This document shows, piece by piece, positions 25,790 to 35,784 of a stretch of DNA of 64,000 nt (position 1 is its first letter; each line of letters starts with the position of its first letter). The notes below the pieces were generated by a model, which saw nothing but the letters and a program-made list of their open reading frames with translations, had not been told where the DNA came from and made no database searches. Both the position numbers and the translations under genes were made by a program. Location: contig NZ_CP030827.1 in NCBI RefSeq assembly GCF_003597675.1, positions 124,001 to 188,000 of the forward strand. The letters run 5' to 3'. This DNA is from Neorhizobium sp. NCHU2750 (GTDB lineage: Bacteria; Pseudomonadota; Alphaproteobacteria; Rhizobiales; Rhizobiaceae).

Positions 25790-27583
25790 ATGCCAGTCTA
25801 CAAGGCGCCCACCGCCGATACGCTTTTCATCCTGAACGATGTTCTGGGCCTCGAGCGCTATGGCAACCTGCCGGGTTTTGCCGATGCCTCGCCGGATATG
25901 ATCGAAGCGATTGTCGGCGAAGCCGGACGTCTGGCCGAAGCCACCCTGTTTCCGCTCAACCTTTCCGGCGACCGGGAAGGCTGCACCCGTCATGACGATG
26001 GTACCGTCTCGGTGCCGAAGGGCTTCAAGCAGGCTTACGATCAATATTGCCAGGGCGGCTGGATCGGTCTCGCCGTGCCGGAAGAATTCGGCGGGCAGGG
26101 GCTTCCCTACACGCTGCATGCGGCCGTCGGCGAATACATGTCGTCCGCCAATATGTCGCTGATGATGTATCCGGGCCTCACCCAAGGCGCGATTGCGGCC
26201 ATCCTCGTTCATGGTTCGGATGAGCAGAAGACCACCTATCTGCCGAAAATGGTCGAAGGCACATGGTCCGGCACCATGAACCTGACCGAACCCCATTGCG
26301 GCACCGATCTCGGCCTGCTCCGCACCAAGGCCGTGCCCCAGGCCGATGGGTCTTACAAAATTTCCGGCCAGAAAATCTTCATCTCCGCCGGCGAACACGG
26401 CATGACCGACAACATCATCCATCTGGTTCTCGCCCGCATCGAAGGCGCCCCGGAAGGCACCAAGGGCATATCGCTGTTCATCGTGCCGAAATTCATCGTC
26501 GGCGAGGATGGTTCGCCCGGCGCCCGCAACACCGTTACCTGCGGAGCGATCGAGGAGAAGATGGGCATTCACGGCAATGCCACCTGTGTGATGAACTACG
26601 ATGAGGCCACGGGCTATCTCATCGGCGCGGAAAACAAGGGCTTGGCCGCCATGTTCGTGATGATGAACGAGGCCCGTTTGGGCGTCGGCCTGCAGGGCCT
26701 GTCGATTGCCGAGACCGCCTACCAGAATGCCGTGGCCTATGCCAACGAGCGCATTCAGGGCCGCTCTCTCTCGGGCGTCAAGAATCCTGGCGCCAAGGCC
26801 GACCCGATCATCGTCCATCCGGATATCCGTCGCACGCTGATGACCATCAGGGCCTTCAACGAGGCCGGCCGCGCCTTCCTGCTGTGGACGGCGCTGAAAT
26901 CCGACATCGCCCATCGTTCGCAGGACGAGAAGGAGCGCCAGAATGCCGACGATCTTCTGGGCCTCGCCACGCCGATCCTCAAAGGCGTGCTGACCGACAA
27001 GGGTTTCGACCACGCCGTCATGGCCCAGCAGGTTTTCGGTGGCCACGGTTATATCGAGGAACACGGCATGAGCCAGTATGTCCGCGATGCCCGCATCACC
27101 ATGATCTATGAAGGGGCGAACGGCATCCAGGCGCTCGATCTCGTCGGCCGTAAACTGGCGCTGAACGGCGGTCGCGCTGTGATGACCATGTTCAAGGAAA
27201 TCGGCGATTTCTGCGAGGAAAACCGGTCCGACGAGGCGATGGCGCCCTTCACCAAGGCTTTGAAGAAAGGCCTCAACGACCTGCAGGCCGCCACCATGTG
27301 GTTCATGCAGAACGCCATGGCCAAGCCCGACAATGCCGGTGCCGGCTCCACCGACTACATGCACCTCTTCGGCCTCGTGACCTTGGGCTACATGTGGGCG
27401 AAGATGGCGAAGACCGCGCAGGAGAGGCTTGGCAGCGGCGATGCCCGCGAGGATTATCTGAACAACAAACTGGTGACGGCCAAGTTCTTCATGGAGAAGG
27501 TCATGCCGGAAACGGCATTGCGCAAGGTGCGTATCGAAGCCGGCGCCGACAGCGTGATGGAATTGGCGGCCGGGGCGTTTTGA
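25790..27583 (+). CDS. acyl-CoA dehydrogenase (FadE/DmdC-type)
   Basis: This 597-residue flavoenzyme introduces the first double bond in beta-oxidation. Visible marks are 'GLAVPEEFGGQGLP', the FAD/substrate motif 'NLTEPHCGTDLGLLRTKA', 'QVFGGHGYIEEHGMSQYVRD' and the catalytic base in 'ITMIYEGANGIQALDL'. Its length and C-terminal extension place it in the 600-residue group with a C-terminal acyl-CoA dehydrogenase domain (FadE2- or DmdC-like) rather than the 380-residue group. The chain-length preference is unclear. It starts at ATG 25790 after GGGAGGA and heads an operon with thiolase and FadB genes. Confidence 0.92.
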   Translation: MPVYKAPTADTLFILNDVLGLERYGNLPGFADASPDMIEAIVGEAGRLAEATLFPLNLSGDREGCTRHDDGTVSVPKGFKQAYDQYCQGGWIGLAVPEEFGGQGLPYTLHAAVGEYMSSANMSLMMYPGLTQGAIAAILVHGSDEQKTTYLPKMVEGTWSGTMNLTEPHCGTDLGLLRTKAVPQADGSYKISGQKIFISAGEHGMTDNIIHLVLARIEGAPEGTKGISLFIVPKFIVGEDGSPGARNTVTCGAIEEKMGIHGNATCVMNYDEATGYLIGAENKGLAAMFVMMNEARLGVGLQGLSIAETAYQNAVAYANERIQGRSLSGVKNPGAKADPIIVHPDIRRTLMTIRAFNEAGRAFLLWTALKSDIAHRSQDEKERQNADDLLGLATPILKGVLTDKGFDHAVMAQQVFGGHGYIEEHGMSQYVRDARITMIYEGANGIQALDLVGRKLALNGGRAVMTMFKEIGDFCEENRSDEAMAPFTKALKKGLNDLQAATMWFMQNAMAKPDNAGAGSTDYMHLFGLVTLGYMWAKMAKTAQERLGSGDAREDYLNNKLVTAKFFMEKVMPETALRKVRIEAGADSVMELAAGAF

Positions 27584-27590
27584 TTTGAGA

Positions 27591-27727
27591 TACCCCCTCT
27601 GGCCTGCCGGCCATCTCCCCCACAAGGGGGGAGAAGACACGAGGAAACCGCCCGGCTTCGATCCGGCATTGGCGGTGCAGCGGGGTTAAGCCCTCCCCCT
27701 TGTGGGGAGGGTTGGGAGGGGTCTTCT
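27591..27727. repeat. palindromic intergenic element, copy 2 (inverted)
   Basis: The gap between the acyl-CoA dehydrogenase and thiolase genes carries the same pair of CCCTCCCC/GGGGAGGG-type hairpins as 15921-16061, in opposite orientation. Outer arms match closely; the middle 50 or so bases differ. It sits inside a likely operon, so it may be transcribed and affect mRNA stability. Confidence 0.8.
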
Positions 27728-27783
27728 CTCCCGTGTTGATGATAAGGCAAGGCGGCTTGCCGCCTAGGGAGAGAGACGACACC

Positions 27784-28992
<1,209 letters not shown>

Positions 28993-29010
28993 GGGGGGGA
29001 CGTTTCCTCC

Positions 29011-29125
29011 CTCATCCCTGTGCTTGTCACAGGGATCCAGCCAGCCCAAGTCCTTGGGCTGAAAAAAGGTCTATCGCGTCGCAGACGCGACGCTGCTGGA
29101 TTCCTGTGACAAGCACAGGAATGAG
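29011..29125. repeat. long palindromic intergenic element between fadA and fadB
   Basis: The outer arms, starting CTCATcCCTGTGCTTGTCAC and ending in its near-exact reverse complement, span about 31 bases on each side and can form one long hairpin. Inside are two smaller ones: AGCCCAAG-tc-CTTGGGCT and GCGTC-gca-GACGC. A partial copy lies at 31421-31472. Confidence 0.82.
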
Positions 29126-29193
29126 GGTTGAGGAAGCGGCATTCTGGCGTCAACGCCTGTACATTGAGATTTCAGGGAAGAGGAAATCCCATC

Positions 29194-31410
29194 ATGACCA
29201 CCTACAAAAATTTTTCCGTCGAAACCGACGCGGATGGCATCGCGCTCGTCACCTGGGACATGCCGGACAAATCGATGAACGTCTTCACCCTCGAGGTGAT
29301 GGATGAACTCGAGGCGATCCTGAAGCGGACGGTGGAGGATTCAGCCGTCAAGGGCGTCGTCTTCACCTCCGGCAAATCCACCTTCTCCGGCGGTGCCGAT
29401 CTCTCCATGATCCGCGCCATGTTCGCGCTGCTTCAGGATGAGCGTGCCAGGGATCCGGCCAATGCCGCGCAAAAACTCTTCGATGTCGTAGGCCGCATGA
29501 CCGGGCTCTACCGTGCCATCGAGACCTGCGGCAAGCCCTGGGTCTCGGCCATCAACGGCACCTGCATGGGCGGCGCACTGGAACTGTCGCTCGCCTGCCA
29601 TGGCCGTGTCGTCTCCAATGCCAAGTCGGTCAAGCTGGCGCTGCCGGAAGTCAAGATCGGCATCTTCCCCGGCGCCGGCGGCACCCAGCGCGTCGCGCGC
29701 CTGACCGACGCCCAGTCGGCCCTGCAGATGATGACGACCGGCCAGTCGCTCACCCCGCAGCGCGCCAAGGCAATGGGCTTGGTGCATCAGGTGGTCGAAC
29801 CCGATCAACTCGTCACGGCGGCAAGGCAGATGATCCGGGATGGCTTGAAACCGGTCGCACCATGGGATGAAAAGGGCTTCAAGGTCCCCGGTGGCGGTGT
29901 CTGGACACCCGCTGCCGCACAACTTTTCCCGGCAGCGCCGGCTATCCTGCGCCGCGAAACCGCCGGCAATTATCCCGCCGCGCTGGCGATCCTGAAATGC
30001 GTCTATGAAGGTCTGCAGCTTCCCTTCGATACCGCACTGAAAGTCGAGCAGCGCTATTTCACCGAGATCATGCAGACGACCGAAGCCTTCTCGATGATCC
30101 GCTCGCTGTTCATCTCGATGCAGGAACTGGGCAAGGGCGCCCGCCGCCCGGCAGGTGTGCCGAAGAGCGAGTTCAACAAGGTCGGCGTCGTCGGCGCCGG
30201 CTTCATGGGCGCCTCGATCGCCTATGTCACGGCAGCAGCCGGCATCCCGGTCGTCCTCATCGACCAGACCCAGGAAGCCGCAGACAAGGGCAAGGCGGTT
30301 TCGGAAAAACTGGTGGCCGACAGCATTTCCAAGGGCCGCATGACCAGGGAAGAGGGCGAAAAGCTGCTCTCCCTCGTCACCCCGACGCCCGATTACACGG
30401 TGCTGTCCGATGCCGACCTCGTCATCGAAGCCGTGTTCGAGGACCGCGCGGTGAAAAAGGCCGTCATCGAGAAGATCGAGGCCGTCATTCCGGAGGCGAC
30501 CATCTTCGCCTCCAACACCTCGACCCTGCCGATTACCGGCCTCGCCGAGAACTCGAAGCGTCCGGACCAGTTCATCGGCGTGCATTTCTTCTCGCCGGTG
30601 GAAAAGATGATGCTGACTGAAGTCATTCTCGGCAAGAAGACCGGCGACAGGGCGTTGGCCGTCGCACTGGATTTCGTCGCGAAAATCAGGAAAACCCCGA
30701 TCGTCGTCAACGACACCCGTGGCTTCTTCGTCAACCGCTGCGTCTTCCGCTATATCAACGAGGCCTATGACATGCTCACTGAGGGCGTGCCGGCCGCGAT
30801 GATCGAAAATGCCGCCAAGATGGCCGGCATGCCGGTCGGCCCGCTGTCGCTAAACGACGAGGTTGCCGTCGATCTTTCCCAGAAGATCATGAAGGCCTCG
30901 ATCGCCGATCTGGGAGAAGCCTCCGTCAAGCCCGGCCACATGGCGCTGATCGACAAAATGATCAACGAGTTCGACCGCCGCGGCCGCAAGAACGGCCAGG
31001 GCTTTTACGACTACCCGCCAAAGCCGGCCAAGAAGTCGCTCTGGCCCGGCCTGAAGGACCTCTACCCGCAGAAACCGGCCTCCGAAATCGACGTCGAGGT
31101 GCTGAAACAGCGCTTCCTCGTCACGATCGCGCTGGAGGCGGCCCGAACGGTGGAAGAGGGCATCGTCACCGACCCTCGGGAAGCCGATGTCGGCTCCATC
31201 CTGGGCTTCGGCTTCGCTCCCTATACCGGCGGCACGCTCAGCTATATCGATGGCATGGGCGTGAAGACCTTCGTCGCGCTGGCCGAAAAGCTCGCAGCCA
31301 CCTACGGCACCCACTTCGCCCCGACCCCGCTGTTGAAGGACATGGCGGCGAAGGGCGAGACATTCTATGGCCGCTTCGATCCTTATGGGGAGATCGGCAA
31401 GGCGGCGTAG
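29194..31410 (+). CDS. fadB: FadB/FadJ-type enoyl-CoA hydratase / 3-hydroxyacyl-CoA dehydrogenase
   Basis: This 738-residue bifunctional enzyme has an N-terminal crotonase domain (about 1-310) with the oxyanion loops 'SGKSTFSGGADLSMIRAM' and 'INGTCMGGALELSLACHGRV'. A 3-hydroxyacyl-CoA dehydrogenase half follows, with the NAD loop 'VGVVGAGFMGASIAYV' (about 331) and 'IGVHFFSPVEKMMLTEVILG'. It hydrates enoyl-CoA and oxidises the product. The ATG at 29194 follows AGAGGAAA. It is last in the fad operon, with a 201-base gap that holds a palindromic element. Confidence 0.94.
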   Translation: MTTYKNFSVETDADGIALVTWDMPDKSMNVFTLEVMDELEAILKRTVEDSAVKGVVFTSGKSTFSGGADLSMIRAMFALLQDERARDPANAAQKLFDVVGRMTGLYRAIETCGKPWVSAINGTCMGGALELSLACHGRVVSNAKSVKLALPEVKIGIFPGAGGTQRVARLTDAQSALQMMTTGQSLTPQRAKAMGLVHQVVEPDQLVTAARQMIRDGLKPVAPWDEKGFKVPGGGVWTPAAAQLFPAAPAILRRETAGNYPAALAILKCVYEGLQLPFDTALKVEQRYFTEIMQTTEAFSMIRSLFISMQELGKGARRPAGVPKSEFNKVGVVGAGFMGASIAYVTAAAGIPVVLIDQTQEAADKGKAVSEKLVADSISKGRMTREEGEKLLSLVTPTPDYTVLSDADLVIEAVFEDRAVKKAVIEKIEAVIPEATIFASNTSTLPITGLAENSKRPDQFIGVHFFSPVEKMMLTEVILGKKTGDRALAVALDFVAKIRKTPIVVNDTRGFFVNRCVFRYINEAYDMLTEGVPAAMIENAAKMAGMPVGPLSLNDEVAVDLSQKIMKASIADLGEASVKPGHMALIDKMINEFDRRGRKNGQGFYDYPPKPAKKSLWPGLKDLYPQKPASEIDVEVLKQRFLVTIALEAARTVEEGIVTDPREADVGSILGFGFAPYTGGTLSYIDGMGVKTFVALAEKLAATYGTHFAPTPLLKDMAAKGETFYGRFDPYGEIGKAA

Positions 31411-31420
31411 GGCCTCTCTC

Positions 31421-31472
31421 CTCATTCCTGCGCTTGTCACAGGAATCCAGCCAGCCCAAGTCATTGGGCTGG
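31421..31472. repeat. partial copy of the fadA-fadB palindromic element
   Basis: This stretch downstream of the FadB-type gene matches the left arm and first inner hairpin (AGCCCAAG-tc-aTTGGGCT) of 29011-29125, then diverges. The right arm is missing, so it is a truncated or half-size copy. Confidence 0.75.
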
Positions 31473-31520
31473 AAAGACTCTTCAATTCACATGAAGTGTC
31501 TTGACCGGATCGCAAAGGCT

Positions 31521-32318
31521 TTATTTCACCCGAAACCGGTCCAGCCTCAGCCTGTCGCGCTCGTCGCTCAGGCTTTTGGCCGCAAGCCAGACGGCGATGA
31601 CGACGCTGGCTGTCGAGGCGGCGCAGAGAAGCAGCATCAGAAAGATCTGCGACTGCGCCGCGACGATCGGGTTCGCGCCGGCCAATATCTGGCCGCTCAT
31701 GATGCCGGGAAGGGTGATCACGCCGGCGCCCGCCATCTGGTTCAAGACGGGCAGCGTGCCGGCATAGACGGCCCGCTGCATCAGCGCCGTCATCGCCTGG
31801 CGGCGGGTTTTTCCGAGTGCCAGCTGCGCCTCGATTGCCGCCCGCTGCGACGACACCGCCTCAAAGAAATTGTTGAGTGCAACGCTGCTGGCGCTCATCG
31901 CCGAGCCTAGAATGATGCCGAAGATCGGGATGACGATGCGCGGCGCCGTCCAGTCCTCGCTGTGGGCGACGGTCAGGAGCGCAAATGCCGCGACCAGCAT
32001 CGTGCCGCCGCCGACCGCAATCCCCGAAAGCCCGTAATGCCAGAAGCCGGCAAGCTTGCTCTTCTGCCGCGACCCCACCTCGAAGGTTGCGGCGAGAAGC
32101 ATGGCAACCAGCACGACGAGGCTCAGCCGGTGATCGGCATTGGTGAAGATGAAGCCGAGCACGAAGCCGACGAGCAGCAGCTGCACCACCATGCGCAGTG
32201 CCGCAATCAGGATCGAGCGATGGATGCCGAGGCTGAAGGCCGCCGAAAGCGCGGCATTGACGAGCACCAGTGCGGCGGCAAGCGAAAGCTCGAAAGGGCC
32301 GAAGACGAGACCGTTCAT
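31521..32318 (-). CDS. fetB: FetB-type ABC transporter permease (UPF0014)
   Basis: This 265-residue membrane protein has seven or so helices and the UPF0014/FetB pattern: 'GIHRSILIAALRMVVQLLLV', 'IPIFGIILGSAMSASSVALN', 'QLALGKTRRQAM' and 'NQMAGAGVITLPGIMSGQIL'. In E. coli FetAB exports iron under oxidative stress. The ATG overlaps the stop of the upstream ATPase gene (ATGA), giving a two-gene operon. Metal specificity here is inferred from the family. Confidence 0.85.
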   Translation of the reverse strand: MNGLVFGPFELSLAAALVLVNAALSAAFSLGIHRSILIAALRMVVQLLLVGFVLGFIFTNADHRLSLVVLVAMLLAATFEVGSRQKSKLAGFWHYGLSGIAVGGGTMLVAAFALLTVAHSEDWTAPRIVIPIFGIILGSAMSASSVALNNFFEAVSSQRAAIEAQLALGKTRRQAMTALMQRAVYAGTLPVLNQMAGAGVITLPGIMSGQILAGANPIVAAQSQIFLMLLLCAASTASVVIAVWLAAKSLSDERDRLRLDRFRVK

Positions 32319-32911
32319 GTGGGCCTCGCAAGCGTCATCACGCTGTCTGCCAGCCGTTCCACCTGTTCGGGATCATGCGAGGTCAAAACCACGACGCAAC
32401 CCTGCGCCATCCGCTCCTTCACCAGCGCCTCCAGGGCTTTCGCTGATACCGGGTCGAGTGCCGAGGTCGGCTCGTCGAGCAGAAGCACCTTCGGCCGGTC
32501 CTCAATGGCGCGCAGGAAAGCCATGCGCTGCCGCTCGCCGGTGGAAAGCCGGTCGGGTGCCGCGTCGAGCAGCGACGGATCGAGAAAAAGCCGCTGCAGG
32601 TTATCGCCCTGTGCGGCGGCATCGGCAAAATGGCCGCCAACCGTCGGCGCCCACCAGCCGGGTTCGGAAGAAACATACCGCACCTGCCGCCGCCATGCGG
32701 GGCCGGAGATCGACATGGCCGAAACCCCGTCGACAAGGCAGTCGCCCTCATGCGGCACCAGATCGGCAATCATCTTCAAGGTCAGGCTCTTGCCCGCCCC
32801 CGAAGGCCCGCTGACCGCCAGACACCGCCCCGCCGCAACCTCAAGGTCGATCGGCCCAACCGATTGGAATTTCAGCCCGGCGGCTTTCAGTCTGATCGCG
32901 GGATTTTGCAT
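32315..32911 (-). CDS. fetA: FetA-type ABC transporter ATP-binding protein
   Basis: This 198-residue ATPase has Walker A 'GPSGAGKS', signature 'LSTGERQRM', Walker B 'VLLLDEPTSALD' and switch 'VLTSHDPEQ'. The small size and partner gene match FetA. I chose ATG 32911 ('MQNPAIRLKAAGLKF'); the longer frame begins with TTG and adds 12 non-conserved residues. It is the first gene of the fetAB pair and lies beside an A+T-rich islet. Confidence 0.85.
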   Translation of the reverse strand: MQNPAIRLKAAGLKFQSVGPIDLEVAAGRCLAVSGPSGAGKSLTLKMIADLVPHEGDCLVDGVSAMSISGPAWRRQVRYVSSEPGWWAPTVGGHFADAAAQGDNLQRLFLDPSLLDAAPDRLSTGERQRMAFLRAIEDRPKVLLLDEPTSALDPVSAKALEALVKERMAQGCVVVLTSHDPEQVERLADSVMTLARPT

Positions 32912-33061
32912 GGGCTTGGTAATGGCACCGGAGGCGTGGGGACGCAATATGAGGAGGTGGACGATGAGCTCAGAGGATTTGAGATACGGCCAAAAGTAGG
33001 GATGATGTCCTACGGTGTTCGGTCCTATAATGTATGTACGAAGTTTCGCTGCGAGAAATTG

Positions 33062-33954
33062 ATGATCAGACGGCTTCTATATTTGTGGGAAGTGAGGAAA
33101 GAGCATTGGCGGTATCGATACTTCCCCGAATTTGTGGATTTCCTAATCCGCCTTTCGATTTTCCCGAGCGCCAGGAAAATTGAGAAAGAAGGTGCAACTC
33201 GCATAATGATCGACAACTCTGTTATCGGATATGGCATTGTTCAAGAAACCGGATGGATAAACACCGGTAAAAAATGTGGGGCGATACAGAGATTGACACA
33301 GGGTACGCTGCGAGAATCCCAGTGTATCATGATGATGACCAATCTGATGTGGCGAAGTCAGTAAGATTCTTGCCAGCGATAACTGCACTAGCGCGCAAAA
33401 AGATAGTCAAGCTCTATTCGTCTAGTGAGTTGCGCGATGAAACATGGACGCAACCTTCCGGGCGTTATCAAGGGTATGAAATATACGATTATAGTTTGTT
33501 TTCGGGAGTTGAAATAGAAACGGTTAAAGATCGCAATTACTTTATGATGATGGGGCCATCATCAATGGGGTTTCCGTCGTTGGTCGACCAACGGAAAAGC
33601 AGGATGTCGATATCGCAAAACGTAGATCCCATATTTCTTGGTTTAGTTGATGCATTGGGAGAGAAAAGCAGTCAGGACTGCTACCACATAGCCTTCGCTG
33701 AGAAAAATAACACGTATTGCTTTCTCACTATGGATTTTAAGCTCATTCGAAATCTTAATTCACGCCGCAAACACCCAGTAGTCGCAAACCTAAAAACAAA
33801 AATTTTATCACCTTATGAATTCGGTACCCGATTCCAACTTACGCCATTTTCCACACGGCTGTTTAGCCATCACAAAGCTTCTTTCCCGGTCGCTTGGTGG
33901 GAGAATTGGCCGAAGTCCGGAAGAAAGCCTCGCAAACGTAGGCGAACAAAATAA
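33062..33954 (+). pseudogene. PIN-like domain gene interrupted by a frameshift at an A6 run
   Basis: Two overlapping frames read as parts of one protein. The first (from ATG 33062, or 33002) gives 'RIMIDNSVIGYGIVQETGW', like the first strand and acidic residue of PIN domains. It runs out of frame at six A residues (33269-33274). The second frame (33274-33954, 226 codons) gives 'IVKLYSSSELRDE' and then 'SQDCYHIAFAEKNNTYCFLT' followed by MDFKL, which matches the PIN pattern D-x2-H-(I/L)-A-x-A...FLTxD. One extra A would join them as Gly-Lys-Lys-Met-Trp. The DNA is clearly more A+T rich than both sides, a sign of transfer. It could be a decayed toxin-type RNase gene, a sequencing error, or a true -1 slip. 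No antitoxin partner is evident. Confidence 0.55.
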
Positions 33955-34168
33955 GGGGTCGCCGACCACTCATATCGTACTATCGCGTACGCTCTGTCCA
34001 AGACCTTAGCCCACCTGATCCCCCGCGACAAATCGGCCCCATCACCCTCTTTCCCGCCGCCACGCAAAAAATATTCGCATTTGCCGCTTTCGACGCCAGT
34101 TTTCTTTCCTCCCAAGCCGCCTATTTTCTGCGATCACCATGCCAACTCATGCATTGGAGAATACCGGA

Positions 34169-34954
34169 ATGACCTTCTTCAAAACCTCCCTCAAGGCCGT
34201 TGCCGCAGCCCTGCTCGTTCAGGCCGCGTTCGCCGCGCCCAGCTTTGCCGGCGAAAAGCTCGACCAGATCAAGAAGGCGGGCGTCATCCGCATCGGCACC
34301 GAAGGCACCTATGCGCCTTTCACCTTCCATGATGCCTCAAACAAGCTCGTCGGCTTCGATGTCGAGATCGGCGAGGCGGTGGCGGCAAAGCTCGGCGTCA
34401 AGCCTGAATTCATCGAAGGCAAGTGGGACGGGCTGATTGCCGGCCTCGATGCCGATCGCTATGACACGGTCATCAACGAGGTCGGCATCACCGATGCCCG
34501 CAAGCAGAAATATGCCTTTTCCGATCCCTATATCGCCTCCAAGGCGGTGCTGATCGTCCGCTCCGACAATGACGCCATCAAGGGTTTTGACGACCTGAAG
34601 GGCAAGAAGGCAGCCCAGTCGCTGACCAGCAACTACGGCAAGATGGCCGAAGCCGCCGGCGCCGAGCTCGTCGGCACCGATGGTTTCGACCAGTCGATCC
34701 AGCTGGTTCTGACGCGCCGCGCCGATGCCACGCTGAACGACAGCCTCTCCTTCCTCGATTTCAAGAAGCAGAAGCCCGATGCGCCGGTCAAGATCGTCGC
34801 CGAACAGCCGGAAGCGAGCTATTCCGGCATCCTTCTGCCCAAGGGCGATGACGATCTGGTGGCCGCGGTCAACAAGGCGCTGGCCGATATCAAGGCCGAC
34901 GGCACCTACAAGAAGATCTCCGACACCTATTTCGGCCAGGACGTCTCCAAGTAA
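34169..34954 (+). CDS. amino-acid (cystine-like) ABC transporter substrate-binding protein
   Basis: This 261-residue periplasmic protein has a signal peptide ('FKTSLKAVAAALLVQAAFAA') and the SBP_bac_3 signature 'VIRIGTEGTYAPFTFHDAS' with 'GFDVEIGEAVAAKLGV'. The segment 'GKWDGLIAGLDADRYDTVIN' is typical of the cystine/FliY (TcyA) branch. It is the first of three genes that form a complete uptake system. The ATG at 34169 follows GGAGA; the longer frame adds ten residues before the signal peptide. Confidence 0.88.
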   Translation: MTFFKTSLKAVAAALLVQAAFAAPSFAGEKLDQIKKAGVIRIGTEGTYAPFTFHDASNKLVGFDVEIGEAVAAKLGVKPEFIEGKWDGLIAGLDADRYDTVINEVGITDARKQKYAFSDPYIASKAVLIVRSDNDAIKGFDDLKGKKAAQSLTSNYGKMAEAAGAELVGTDGFDQSIQLVLTRRADATLNDSLSFLDFKKQKPDAPVKIVAEQPEASYSGILLPKGDDDLVAAVNKALADIKADGTYKKISDTYFGQDVSK

Positions 34955-35103
34955 CAAGACGTCTCCAGGTAAATGGATCGGTCCGACCCCCGCATCATGG
35001 ATGCGTGCTAGGATCGACCAGGGATTGAGCCAGAACGTCCGGCCCCGGTCGGGCGTTTTCGCGTTCGTTACCCGTATTGTTTCAGAGTAAAAGGACTTCG
35101 CCC

Positions 35104-35784
35104 GTGCCGCATTGGCTTCAATTGATGCTGGATTCCCTGCCGACCCTCTTATGGGCTGGCGTCAAATTCACCGTGCCGCTGACGCTTCTGTCCTTTGTCC
35201 TCGGTCTGGCGCTCGGCCTTGCCACCGCCGTCACCCGCCTGTTCGGGCCGAAGCCGCTGGTGCTTGTCGCCCGGTTTTACGTCTGGGTCATTCGTGGCAC
35301 GCCGCTGCTCGTCCAGCTTTTCGTCATCTTCTACGGCCTGCCGAGCGTCGGCATCCTGCTCGATGCCTTCCCGGCGGCGCTGATCGGCTTCACCCTCAAT
35401 ATCGGCGCCTATTCCTCGGAAATCATCCGGGCCGTCATCGCCTCGGTGCCGAAGGGCCAGTGGGAAGCCGCTTATTCCATCGGCATGAACTGGCGCCAGA
35501 CCATGGCGCGCACTGTGCTGCCGCAGGCGGCCCGCGTCGCCGTGCCGCCTCTGTCCAACACTTTCATCTCGCTGGTCAAGGATACCTCGCTTGCCGCCGC
35601 CATCACCGTGCCGGAGCTTTTCCAGGCGGCCCAGCGCATCGTCGCCACCACCTATGAGCCGCTGATCCTCTATATCGAGGCGGCGCTTCTCTATCTGGTT
35701 CTCAGTTCCGTCCTGTCAGCGCTGCAGGATCGCCTGGAAAAACGCTTTTCGAGATATGGCGGCATGCTGGAGGCCAACCGATGA
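35104..35784 (+). CDS. amino-acid ABC transporter permease (His/Glu/Gln/Cys type)
   Basis: This 226-residue permease has about five helices and the HisM-type coupling loop 'NIGAYSSEIIRAVIASVPKG' and 'QWEAAYSIGMNWRQTMARTV' for the ATPase. A GTG start at 35104 after AAAAGGA fits best; the alternative TTG at 35077 has no good ribosome site. The gene follows the binding-protein gene by 149 bases and overlaps the ATPase gene (ATGA). Confidence 0.9.
   Translation: MPHWLQLMLDSLPTLLWAGVKFTVPLTLLSFVLGLALGLATAVTRLFGPKPLVLVARFYVWVIRGTPLLVQLFVIFYGLPSVGILLDAFPAALIGFTLNIGAYSSEIIRAVIASVPKGQWEAAYSIGMNWRQTMARTVLPQAARVAVPPLSNTFISLVKDTSLAAAITVPELFQAAQRIVATTYEPLILYIEAALLYLVLSSVLSALQDRLEKRFSRYGGMLEANR

Noticed and set aside
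25784..27640. 618-codon minus-strand frame opposite the acyl-CoA dehydrogenase
   Set aside because: It mirrors a gene with full acyl-CoA dehydrogenase motifs and shows none of its own.
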